DNA of 18,524 bases from Betaproteobacteria bacterium (GTDB lineage Bacteria; Pseudomonadota; Gammaproteobacteria; Burkholderiales; SG8-39), in the NCBI GenBank assembly GCA_029858545.1, contig JAOUFA010000023.1:1-18524 (forward strand), in the 5' to 3' direction. Within the stretch, counting starts at the first letter, position 1, and each line of letters opens with the position of its first letter. The notes under the pieces are model-generated. The model had not been told where the DNA came from, did not search any database, and worked only from the letters and a program-made list of their open reading frames with translations. Made by a program: the position numbers and the translations under genes. Shown in pieces: positions 1-5,783 of this stretch.

Positions 1-78
1 CGATCACCGGGGGTTCGTATTCCGCGTCGCGGCACACCGCGCCGATCTTGGCGCGCATCCGCCGCGGCGCGATCCCGT

Positions 79-468
79 TCAGCCGACCGATTTGACGGTC
101 GACGAGGGAATGTTCGGGCTCAGCGGGTTGACGGTGAGGGTGCGCATGGCCGGAGAAACCACCAGATCCATGTCTTCCATCGGCACCGCCCCCAGAAGCA
201 CCTCATCTCCCAATACCAGCGCCCCGGTAAAACAGGCACGGTCCCCGAACCGGACCTCGACGGGACCGACATAGGGACACAGGCGTTTTGAGCCGTCAGC
301 GGTCGTGACCTCGCGTTCGTAGAGCTGATCGAGCCGAAGCTGAATGGCAATGTGCTGGGGAATGCACAAATGAAGTGCCCCGGTATCCGCGAGTGCGTCC
401 GTCTCGACCGGCCTCAACTCCGGCTGACGCGGATTCTTCAGAGTGATCGTGGTGTGAACAAGGCCCAT
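79..468 (-). CDS. retropepsin-like (clan AA) aspartic protease family protein
   Basis: A 129-aa protein resembling small bacterial clan AA aspartic proteases, which have a single retropepsin-like domain and would act as homodimers. The Asp-Thr-Gly catalytic motif is at residues 28-30 (ALADTGALHLCIP), followed by beta-rich sequence with VPMEDMDLV and a C-terminal NPLSPNIP segment; from memory these match the family along its whole length. I chose the ATG at 468, whose protein begins MGLV, rather than the in-frame GTG at 486, because the family usually begins this way. The gene lies downstream of a toxin-antitoxin operon and an esterase remnant on the same strand, as if in a patch of accessory genes. 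No signal peptide or membrane segment is seen, so the protein should be cytoplasmic. The family assignment is fairly secure; the substrate is unknown. Confidence 0.75.
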   Translation of the reverse strand: MGLVHTTITLKNPRQPELRPVETDALADTGALHLCIPQHIAIQLRLDQLYEREVTTADGSKRLCPYVGPVEVRFGDRACFTGALVLGDEVLLGAVPMEDMDLVVSPAMRTLTVNPLSPNIPSSTVKSVG

Positions 469-514
469 ACGATTGGATCGTCCCACTGCGAATGCCGGCC
501 GTCAATTGGCAAAG

Positions 515-619
515 CTTGCTGCGATGCGGGTCGCCGAGCGGGTTGCCCTTGAGGATCTGCGAGCGGTGCTCGAGGACGACGAGGGTGCCGGCGGGGGCCT
601 GGGAGCGCTTGCGTGTCAC
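515..619 (-). pseudogene. 5' remnant of an alpha/beta-hydrolase (putative esterase) gene
   Basis: A GTG at 619 opens a reading frame of about 35 codons containing VVLEHRSQILKGNPLGDP. This resembles the N-terminus of the 'putative esterase' alpha/beta-hydrolase family, where a GNPLGDP-type motif normally precedes the first strand and the YLPPGYD segment. Here the similarity stops near position 515. The frame then runs without recognisable sequence into the aspartic protease region, read in a different frame. No GxSxG nucleophile elbow is found nearby, so the catalytic part is missing. It sits directly after the antitoxin gene on the same strand. I read it as debris from an insertion or deletion; a chance match of about 20 residues cannot be fully excluded. 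Confidence 0.45.
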
Positions 620-637
620 GAAAATCCGTCCCCGGGT

Positions 638-958
638 TCACGCCGCCGCGATGTGCGGTACGCGTCCTGCGGTCACCCGAACCTTCACTTCCACGCGGGA
701 GCCGAGGCGATTGATGATGGACATCAGCCGGTCGAGGGTGAAGCGCCCGAGGTCGGCATTGCGGATGCGCGAAAAATCCGCGGCCGCGATCCCCGTGCGC
801 GCCTGCGCCTGGCGCACGGAAAGCCGCTCGCGGTCGAGCGCCTTGAGGATTTCCGCCGCGAGCAGGGCCTTGAGCTGCTTCACGTCGGCGTTCGCATGGC
901 CGAGATCGCGATAGACGTTGCCGCTGCCGCGCGTGACTTCGAGACGTTCGTCTTTCAT
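638..958 (-). CDS. XRE-family antitoxin (HigA-like) of a type II toxin-antitoxin pair
   Basis: A 106-aa DNA-binding protein. Residues about 33-88 form a lambda-repressor-like helix-turn-helix (LSVRQAQARTGI, then DFSRIRNADLGRFTLDRL) of the type found in HigA antitoxins. The start of the protein (DERLEVTRGSGNVYRDLG) and the RVEVKVRV strand are also typical of this group. Its ATG at 958 overlaps the toxin stop codon as ATGA, so the two genes are translationally coupled in toxin-first order, as in higBA. In this family the antitoxin binds and neutralises the toxin and, alone or in complex, represses the operon. The palindrome at 1318-1347 is the probable binding site. The fold and pairing are clear; the exact TA subfamily name is an inference. 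Confidence 0.88.
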   Translation of the reverse strand: MKDERLEVTRGSGNVYRDLGHANADVKQLKALLAAEILKALDRERLSVRQAQARTGIAAADFSRIRNADLGRFTLDRLMSIINRLGSRVEVKVRVTAGRVPHIAAA

Positions 959-1302
959 CGCAGTGCCTCCTTCAATCGCTTCAATCGTTCTACGACCAGA
1001 TCGATTTCATGCTTCGGCGTCTTGATGCCCTGGGTCGACTTCTTCTGGAACGCGTGTACGACCCAAAGATCGTCGCCGATCTGCACGGCGTAAACCACCC
1101 GGAACGCGTCGCCCCGATACGGTAGAGCGATTTCAAAGACCCCCGAGCCCATTCCCCTCATCGGCTTCGCGATATCGGCTTTCCCGCCATCGGCAGCGAT
1201 CGTGAGCGCCGCCAGGCAGATCGATTGCGCGCCCTCCGGGAAGGACTCAAACGCCTTCCTGGCGGCGTTGATCCATGAAACCGGACGCGTGGGTCGGGTC
1301 AT
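955..1302 (-). CDS. RelE/HigB-superfamily toxin, phage Gp49-like
   Basis: A 115-aa protein of the phage-derived Gp49-like (HigB) toxin family, which in studied members are ribosome-dependent mRNA endonucleases. The characteristic C-terminal half is present: FRVVYAVQIGDDLWVVHAF, then KKSTQGIKTPKHEID and a basic helix VVERLKRLKEALR. I chose the ATG at 1302 because it follows a good GGAG ribosome-binding site. The longer frame from 1350 would begin inside the inverted repeat upstream and adds unrelated residues. Its stop overlaps the antitoxin ATG by 4 bp. Toxin first, antitoxin second is the higBA order. The sequence looks intact, so the pair may be functional. The target preference cannot be read from the sequence. 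Confidence 0.88.
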   Translation of the reverse strand: MTRPTRPVSWINAARKAFESFPEGAQSICLAALTIAADGGKADIAKPMRGMGSGVFEIALPYRGDAFRVVYAVQIGDDLWVVHAFQKKSTQGIKTPKHEIDLVVERLKRLKEALR

Positions 1303-1317
1303 CGTGATTCTCCGCTC

Positions 1318-1347
1318 CGCTATGTTGTCACATATGACAACATAGCG
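1318..1347. promoter_or_regulatory. perfect inverted repeat, probable toxin-antitoxin operator
   Basis: CGCTATGTTGTCA and TGACAACATAGCG are perfect 13-bp arms separated by CATA. The repeat ends 15 bp before the toxin ATG at 1302, where a TA autorepressor would bind, and it is the only AT-rich stretch in a GC-rich neighbourhood. The promoter is probably embedded in it, but I could not fix the -35 and -10 hexamers with confidence. Binding by the adjacent XRE antitoxin is inferred. Confidence 0.75.
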
Positions 1348-1415
1348 CAACGGGCCCGCGCCCCCGCCAAGCGCATCCGCGCCTCATCGCGGGTAGATCG
1401 CGTGCCGTTCTCCAG

Positions 1416-1670
1416 TCAGGTCATCAGCAGTTCCGCGGCGCCGGGAACGTTGCGCGTCGCCCTTCGATAATCGCGGAAGGCCTTGCGCGCTTCTCCCGGG
1501 TTCAGTTTGCCCTCGCCCCGCGCGGGAAAGCATTGCTCGATGATCTTGCGTCGATACCTTTCCAGAGCCGCGCCGCCGTCTTCGATTTTACAGCGGGCCG
1601 CGATGAAATCGCGGTTCTCACTGGCGCATGGACCCTCCCGCCGCACGGCAGGACGGGCGTGGCGCCTCAT
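1416..1670 (-). CDS. hypothetical small protein, possibly frameshifted
   Basis: I do not recognise this ORF. From an internal ATG at 1670 it would encode 84 residues, basic and soluble, with a charged region (ALERYRRKIIEQ, then GEARKAFRDYRRATRN). Its codons are strongly GC-ending, like those of real genes here. The best start signal nearby lies in another frame: GGGAGGG followed closely by ATG at 1629, which hits a stop after three codons. One extra base there would explain it, so this may be a decayed gene whose true start was 1629. It lies between the cspA terminator and the TA operator and has no recognisable promoter. It could also be non-coding. Confidence 0.28.
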   Translation of the reverse strand: MRRHARPAVRREGPCASENRDFIAARCKIEDGGAALERYRRKIIEQCFPARGEGKLNPGEARKAFRDYRRATRNVPGAAELLMT

Positions 1671-1693
1671 CCACCGGCACGTACCCCCCAAAC

Positions 1694-1720
1694 AAAAAAG
1701 CCCGCTTGCGCGGGCTTTTT
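1694..1720 (-). terminator. intrinsic terminator of the cold-shock gene
   Basis: On the minus strand an A-run leads into GCCCGC, the loop GCAA, then GCGGGC and a T-run. The stem is 6 GC-rich pairs plus 5-6 A-T pairs. It begins about 25 bp after the cold-shock stop codon. The structure is symmetrical (A-run and T-run on both sides), so it could also terminate transcripts arriving from the left. Confidence 0.9.
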
Positions 1721-1744
1721 CTCACAACCTTGCGGTCGTCCTGC

Positions 1745-1948
1745 TTAGACAGGCTTGATGTCCGCCGCTTGCAGGCCCTTGGGGCCTTTGCGAACTTCGA
1801 ACTCGACCTTCTGACCTTCTTTGAGCGTCTTGAAACCGCTCATCTGGATCGCGGTGTGATGCGCGAACAGGTCCTCACCACCCTCGGAGGGGGTGATGAA
1901 GCCGAAGCCTTTGGAGTCGTTGAACCACTTTACGGTACCGATGGCCAT
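1745..1948 (-). CDS. cspA: cold-shock domain protein (CspA family)
   Basis: A 67-aa single-domain cold-shock protein, a small five-stranded OB-fold that binds single-stranded RNA/DNA and acts as an RNA chaperone. It begins MAIGTVKWFNDSKGFGFI with RNP1 (KGFGFI, residues 13-18). RNP2 is the segment around LFAHH (27-31). The usual aromatic residue at position 31 (LFAHF) is replaced by His, a possible change in the nucleic-acid platform. The length is exactly that of the family. An AAGGA ribosome-binding site precedes the ATG. A strong terminator follows, so the gene is monocistronic. It has a long leader from a candidate extended -10 promoter at 2099-2107, as is common in cold-inducible csp genes. 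Which csp paralogue this is cannot be decided, so cspA is a family-level name. Confidence 0.93.
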   Translation of the reverse strand: MAIGTVKWFNDSKGFGFITPSEGGEDLFAHHTAIQMSGFKTLKEGQKVEFEVRKGPKGLQAADIKPV

Positions 1949-2092
1949 TACTGTTTCCTTCTTGAGTCTCGTCGCACAAATCCGGGCACGACATAGCCGG
2001 GCACGACGCTCAAGGGAGGGAACTGACTGCCACTACGGACGCCGCTGCGCGACGGTGAAGAGACTGCGCATCCACTGCTTGAAAATCCTGCG
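1949..2092 (-). promoter_or_regulatory. long 5' leader of the cold-shock gene
   Basis: If transcription starts about 7 bp after the extended -10 at 2099-2107, the cold-shock mRNA has an untranslated leader of roughly 140 nt with no ORF I can support. E. coli cspA has a leader of similar size that folds differently at low temperature. I see no recognisable cold-box sequence, so a thermosensor role is inferred from length and context only. Confidence 0.4.
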
Positions 2093-2098
2093 GGCGGC

Positions 2099-2107
2099 AC
2101 TATAGCA
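2099..2107 (-). promoter_or_regulatory. extended -10 promoter element for the cold-shock gene
   Basis: The minus strand reads TGCTATAGT, one mismatch from the extended -10 consensus TGnTATAAT. No good -35 hexamer lies 16-18 bp upstream, which extended -10 promoters can tolerate. It lies in the 218-bp divergent gap between the cold-shock gene and the VOC gene. Confidence 0.5.
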
Positions 2108-2166
2108 CAACGTCCACGCGACTTGGCGTAACATTCCGGGTCCTGCGAAAGGGGAGACCACGAATT

Positions 2167-2640
2167 ATGCCGCTGACTGAAATCAATCACTATCTGGTGC
2201 GGGCCAACGACCTGGAACGCAGCAAACGATTCTATTGCGAGGTGCTGGGATTCGAAGTGATGCCCCGGCCCGATTTTCCGTTTCCTGGTTATTGGCTCGG
2301 CGTCAACGGCAAGATCCAGGTGCACATGGCCCTGCACGGCGTGCCGAACCAGGAACTCTATTATCTCGGCACCACGCCGCAGTCCTCGACCGAGAATTCC
2401 GGCGTGGTGGATCACATCGCTTTTCTCGCCACCGAACCCGAGGAAATGTACCGGCGCCTGGAGCGCTTGGGTGTGCCGATGCGCAAGCGCTATTTTCCGC
2501 AGTTTCAGCTCTACCAGATCTTCATCAAGGACCCCGATGAACTTCTGATCGAACTCAATTTCCATCAGGTCGCGAGCGCGCCGCAGTGGGGCGCGGGAAG
2601 CGAAAACTACGCCGAGATGCCCCGCGTCGCGGGCAGCTGA
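2167..2640 (+). CDS. VOC-superfamily (glyoxalase/dioxygenase-fold) protein
   Basis: A 157-aa single-chain vicinal-oxygen-chelate protein made of two beta-alpha-beta-beta-beta modules. The first module opens with INHYLVRANDLERSKRFYCEVLGF and the second with GVVDHIAFLA. The usual metal-ligand positions are occupied: His8, His83 and Glu129 (LLIELNFH). The family includes glyoxalase I, extradiol dioxygenases and fosfomycin/bleomycin resistance proteins, and sequence alone does not tell which reaction applies. It is not extended like a two-domain extradiol dioxygenase. The ATG follows a GGGGAG ribosome-binding site about 11 bp upstream. It diverges from the cold-shock gene and converges on cofD with a 9-bp gap, so the neighbourhood gives little hint of substrate. 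Confidence 0.85.
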   Translation: MPLTEINHYLVRANDLERSKRFYCEVLGFEVMPRPDFPFPGYWLGVNGKIQVHMALHGVPNQELYYLGTTPQSSTENSGVVDHIAFLATEPEEMYRRLERLGVPMRKRYFPQFQLYQIFIKDPDELLIELNFHQVASAPQWGAGSENYAEMPRVAGS

Positions 2641-2649
2641 CGCGCCGGG

Positions 2650-3615
2650 TCAGGCTTCCTCGGCGGCGCGCAGTTTCGCCGCGCGCAGCCGATCCGCGAA
2701 TTCGAGCACCGCGCCCGCCAGTTCGGTGCGATCACTCTGGGTGCGCATCACGGCGCGCGCGGTCGCGACCTCGATGCCGACCGAGCGGATGCTCTCGGCG
2801 AGCGATTCGTCCTCGCGGTCGATCACGAAGCCGTCGATCAGGTGAAAGTATTCGATTGCCACGCCGCGCGCGCTCACCTCGCGCCCCAGTTCGCGCATCA
2901 TTTTCGCGGCCGAACCGCGCAGCGCGCGCGAGCCGATGATCGGCGTCACCGCGATCACCGGGGCGCCGCGTTTGCGCAGCAGTTCGCGCATGCCCTTGAC
3001 TTCGAGAATCGGCCGGATGCTGTGGTAGGGGTTGGAGGGGCAGATCACCACCGCCTCGAGGTCGGTGGCGTGCAGGGCATCGACGACCGCGTCGGGAATG
3101 CGCGCGTCCTGCGCGCCGGGGTACTCGAATCGATGCACCGGCGGCTCGCAGCCGAGCTGCATGAAATAGTCCAGGAAAGGCAAGCTGCCGTCCGCGGTGA
3201 CCACCTGCGTGCGCACCGGGTCGTCGCTCATCGGCAGCACCCGCGCGCGGATCCCCAGGTGACGGCACAGGTCGAGCGTGATCTGGCTCAAGCTCCGTTC
3301 GTTGCGCAGTCCGTCGGAGCGCAGGATGGGGATGGCGAGCGATTTGTCGCCCACGCGCGGCCGATCGGGTCCGCCGAGGCTCTTCAGCATTTCGAACACG
3401 GTGAAGCTTTCGCCGGCCGGCTCCCATCCCGGCCCCGCGTTACCCGAGAGCGTATACAACATGGTATCGAGATCGGGCGAGAAGGCGAGTCCGAGCTGCT
3501 CGTAATCGTCGCCGGTATTCACGATGACGGTGAGATCCTGCCCACGCAACCGCGCCAGCCCCTCCGCCAGCTTCGCGCCCCCAACCTGTCCTGCCAGTGC
3601 GACGACCTTGCCCAA
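2650..3615 (-). CDS. cofD: CofD/FbiA-type phospholactate transferase, coenzyme F420 biosynthesis
   Basis: A 321-aa member of the CofD/FbiA family, which joins the phospholactyl (or PEP- or 3-phosphoglycerate-derived) moiety of a guanylylated donor to the deazaflavin Fo, giving F420-0 or a variant. Motifs run in family order: VGGAKLAEGLARL near the N-terminus, VNTGDDYEQLGL, SPDLDTMLYTLSG, VGDKSLAIPILRSD, ICPSNPYHSIRPIL, then AVTPIIGSRALRG and LIDGFVID near the C-terminus. The usual Gly-Gly before VGGAKL reads Gly-Gln. The start is TTG (3613-3615) with an AGGGAGGT ribosome-binding site 3-4 bp upstream; no ATG fits. The length is normal for the family. It diverges from a DMT transporter across 91 bp. 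No cofC, cofE, fbiC or cofG/H is in the window, so the rest of the pathway must lie elsewhere if it exists. Confidence 0.92.
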   Translation of the reverse strand: MGKVVALAGQVGGAKLAEGLARLRGQDLTVIVNTGDDYEQLGLAFSPDLDTMLYTLSGNAGPGWEPAGESFTVFEMLKSLGGPDRPRVGDKSLAIPILRSDGLRNERSLSQITLDLCRHLGIRARVLPMSDDPVRTQVVTADGSLPFLDYFMQLGCEPPVHRFEYPGAQDARIPDAVVDALHATDLEAVVICPSNPYHSIRPILEVKGMRELLRKRGAPVIAVTPIIGSRALRGSAAKMMRELGREVSARGVAIEYFHLIDGFVIDREDESLAESIRSVGIEVATARAVMRTQSDRTELAGAVLEFADRLRAAKLRAAEEA

Positions 3616-3706
3616 GCGACCTCCCTCAAAAGCGAACCGACACGACGCGCGCGCCAGGCGTGCGCGAGGCTGTCAGAATGCCGTCCCTTTGACCCGATTG
3701 GCAAGT

Positions 3707-4585
3707 ATGTCGTACGTGAAGCTGGTTCTGATGGCTGTCATCTGGAGCGGCGTATTTCCGGCGCTCAGCATCCTTCTGCGGTCGATGGACGTGTTCGCGG
3801 CGGTGTTCCTGCGTTTTCTGAGCGCCGCGGTGGTGCTTCTCATCCTGCTGCGCTGGCGCGAGGGACGCCTGCGCCTGCCCTCGGGGCGCAACCTCGGCTA
3901 CGCGATCGGTCTCGGCCTGCTCGGCATCACCTTCTATAACAGCCTGTTTACCGCGGGTCTGGCGCGTGTCGAGGCGAGCCGCGCGGCGCTCATCGTGCCG
4001 ACCAACCCGGCGTTCACCGCGCTGTTTGCCGCCCTGTTTCTCGGCGAGCGCCTGGGCTGGGTGCGCGCAACCGGCGTGGTGCTGTCGGTGAGCGGTGCGC
4101 TGTGGGTGCTGTGCCGGGGCGAACCGCGCCATTTCGCGCTGCTGGAGTTCGGCATCGGCGAGCTGTTCCTCGTCGTGTGCGTCTTCGCCTGGAGCGCCTA
4201 TACGCTGATCAGCCGTGCGGCGCTGGCGAGCTTCTCGCCGCTCGCGTTGAGCGCCTGGGTCACCCTGTTCGGGGTGCTGCCGCTCGGGCTGCCGGCCGGA
4301 CTCGAGCAGGCCGCGCTCGCGCAGGTTTCCTGGCAGAGTTGGGCCGCGATGGCCTATCTGGTGCTGTTCGGCACGGTGCTGCCGAACCTGTGGTATTACG
4401 AAGGCGTCAAGGCGCTCGGCGCCGCGCGCGCCTCGCAGTTCATCAACCTGGTGCCGCCGCTCGCAGCCCTCGAATCGGTGTGGCTGTTGGGCGAGCCCGC
4501 CACGCCGGCGCTCGCGGTCGGGGCGCTGCTGGTCGTCGCGGGGCTCTATCTGACCAACCGGTCCGGATCTGTGCCAGCGCATTGA
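3707..4585 (+). CDS. EamA-type DMT-family membrane transporter
   Basis: A 292-aa integral membrane protein with about ten hydrophobic helices arranged as two EamA repeats, typical of the drug/metabolite transporter superfamily. The first repeat opens with VKLVLMAVIWSGVFPALSIL and includes ASRAALIVPTNPAFTALFAA. The second opens with GELFLVVCVFAWSAYTLISR and includes ARASQFINLVPPLAALESV. Family members export amino acids, nucleotides and other metabolites; the substrate here is unknown. I chose the ATG at 3707 because the frame upstream (to 3524) overlaps cofD and has no membrane character. The ribosome-binding site is weak. Its stop codon overlaps the candidate bioB -35 box. A second, only distantly similar EamA protein lies at 16271-17224. 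Confidence 0.87.
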   Translation: MSYVKLVLMAVIWSGVFPALSILLRSMDVFAAVFLRFLSAAVVLLILLRWREGRLRLPSGRNLGYAIGLGLLGITFYNSLFTAGLARVEASRAALIVPTNPAFTALFAALFLGERLGWVRATGVVLSVSGALWVLCRGEPRHFALLEFGIGELFLVVCVFAWSAYTLISRAALASFSPLALSAWVTLFGVLPLGLPAGLEQAALAQVSWQSWAAMAYLVLFGTVLPNLWYYEGVKALGAARASQFINLVPPLAALESVWLLGEPATPALAVGALLVVAGLYLTNRSGSVPAH

Positions 4586-4609
4586 CAGATCGGCGATAGC
4601 CGTCACAAT
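4582..4609 (+). promoter_or_regulatory. candidate sigma-70 promoter of bioB
   Basis: A perfect TTGACA (4582-4587) overlaps the stop codon of the transporter gene. After a 16-bp spacer comes CACAAT (4604-4609; 4 of 6 consensus). Transcription from it would start at about 4616, only a few bases before the bioB ATG at 4620. Confidence 0.45.
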
Positions 4610-4619
4610 TCGACCTACC

Positions 4620-5624
4620 ATGCAAACCTCCCTCTCGACCACAACGACCCTTACGCCGACCCGCGCGGCATCGCCAACGCCGCGCTGGACTCCCGCCGCA
4701 GTGAGCGAACTTCTCGCGCTGCCGTTCAACGACCTGCTGTTTCGCGCGCAGCAGGCGCATCGGCAGCATTTCGACCCGAACGCGATGCAGATCTCGACGC
4801 TGCTGTCGATCAAGACCGGCGGCTGTCCGGAGGACTGCGGCTACTGCTCGCAATCGGCGCACCACGATTCCGGTGTCGCCGGCGAGCCGCTGCTGACCCT
4901 CGATCGGGTCACCGACGCCGCGCGCGCGGCCAAGGTGGCCGGCGCGACACGCTTTTGCATGGGCGCGGCCTGGCGCGGGCCCAAGCAGCGCGATCTCGAC
5001 GCGGTGCTGCCGATGATCCGCGCGGTCAAGGAAATGGGCCTCGAAACCTGCGTCACCCTGGGCATGTTGCGCGAGGGACAGGCCGAGCAGTTGAAACAGG
5101 CCGGCCTCGACTACTACAACCACAATCTCGACACCGCACGCGAATTCTACGGCTCGGTCATCGGCACGCGCGGCTACGACGATCGTCTCGACACGCTGCG
5201 CAAGGTGCGCGAGGCGGGTGTGAACGTCTGTTGTGGCGGCATTGTCGGCATGGGCGAGACGCGCGATCAGCGCGCGGCGCTGATCGCCGAGCTCGCCAAC
5301 CTCGATCCGGCGCCCGAATCGGTGCCGATCAACGATCTGGTGCCGGTGAAGGGCACGCCGCTTGGCGATGCGCAGCCTCTGGACTGGACCGAGATCGTGC
5401 GCACCATCGCCGCGGCGCGCATCACGATGCCGGCGAGCACCGTGCGCCTGTCGGCCGGGCGGCTGGAAATGTCGGAAGCCGAGCAGGCGCTGTGTTTCCA
5501 CGCCGGCGCGAATTCTATTTTTTATGGCGACCGCCTGCTCACCACCGGCAATCCCGGCGCAAGCAGCGATCTCGCGCTGCTCGACAAGCTGGGCATGCGC
5601 ATCGAGGGCGGGAAGCGCGGCTGA
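4620..5624 (+). CDS. bioB: biotin synthase
   Basis: A 334-aa radical-SAM enzyme that inserts sulfur into dethiobiotin in the last step of biotin synthesis. The [4Fe-4S]/SAM motif CxxxCxxC is at Cys69, Cys73 and Cys76 (GGCPEDCGYCSQS). Downstream are LETCVTLGML and VCCGGIVGMGE, which carry cysteines of the [2Fe-2S] sulfur-donor cluster, and MPASTVRLSAGR, which carries the arginine ligand of that cluster. Length and motif spacing are normal. The first 25 residues are Thr/Ser/Pro-rich and poorly conserved, as in many proteobacterial BioBs. No Shine-Dalgarno precedes the ATG, and the next Met (NAMQIS) is inside the conserved domain. No other bio genes are adjacent, so biotin synthesis is split across loci here. 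Confidence 0.97.
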   Translation: MQTSLSTTTTLTPTRAASPTPRWTPAAVSELLALPFNDLLFRAQQAHRQHFDPNAMQISTLLSIKTGGCPEDCGYCSQSAHHDSGVAGEPLLTLDRVTDAARAAKVAGATRFCMGAAWRGPKQRDLDAVLPMIRAVKEMGLETCVTLGMLREGQAEQLKQAGLDYYNHNLDTAREFYGSVIGTRGYDDRLDTLRKVREAGVNVCCGGIVGMGETRDQRAALIAELANLDPAPESVPINDLVPVKGTPLGDAQPLDWTEIVRTIAAARITMPASTVRLSAGRLEMSEAEQALCFHAGANSIFYGDRLLTTGNPGASSDLALLDKLGMRIEGGKRG

Positions 5625-5631
5625 TTTTTCG

Positions 5632-5667
5632 GCGGGGTTTGAATTTACAGCGGGCTTTGATTTTTAC
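5632..5667 (+). repeat. imperfect 18-bp tandem repeat before palindrome A
   Basis: GCGGGGTTTGAATTTACA (5632-5649) is followed immediately by GCGGGCTTTGATTTTTAC (5650-5667). The copies share GCGGG, TTTGA and TTT. It begins 8 bp after the bioB stop and ends just before palindrome A. A shorter pair of exact GCGGGTTT repeats (5763-5770 and 5777-5784) similarly precedes palindrome B. Confidence 0.45.
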
Positions 5668-5670
5668 CGA

Positions 5671-5721
5671 TCTCCGCATTTTGCGCGGTTGCGCTTTTTG
5701 CAACCGCGCAAAATGCGGAGA
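5671..5721. repeat. palindromic repeat, copy A (22-bp perfect stem)
   Basis: Positions 5671-5692 and 5700-5721 are exact reverse complements, giving a 22-bp stem with a 7-nt loop GCTTTTT. It lies in the convergent gap between bioB and fadH. It shares its plan with copy B: an ATTTTG block, a CGGT block and GCG in the left arm, and GCAACCG and CAAAAT in the right arm. No T-run follows on either strand, so it is not a classical intrinsic terminator, although a long hairpin here could protect or terminate both convergent transcripts. Confidence 0.9.
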
Positions 5722-5783
5722 ACCTGAGGGCGCTCAATCTGTCTCGCAAGATGACGGGCGTCGCGGGTTTGGGTGCGCGGGTT

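Noticed and set aside
2..58. Partial minus-strand ORF at the left edge (ATG at 58, beginning MRAKIGAVCRDAEYEPP)
   Set aside because: It is only 19 codons before the window ends, with no clear ribosome-binding site, so it cannot be supported as a gene.
473..1093. 206-codon plus-strand frame opposite the toxin-antitoxin genes
   Set aside because: It overlaps two confidently recognised minus-strand genes and has no recognisable domain.
1303..1350. Longer toxin start at 1350
   Set aside because: It would place the N-terminus inside the inverted-repeat operator; the ATG at 1302 has a good GGAG site and fits the family length.
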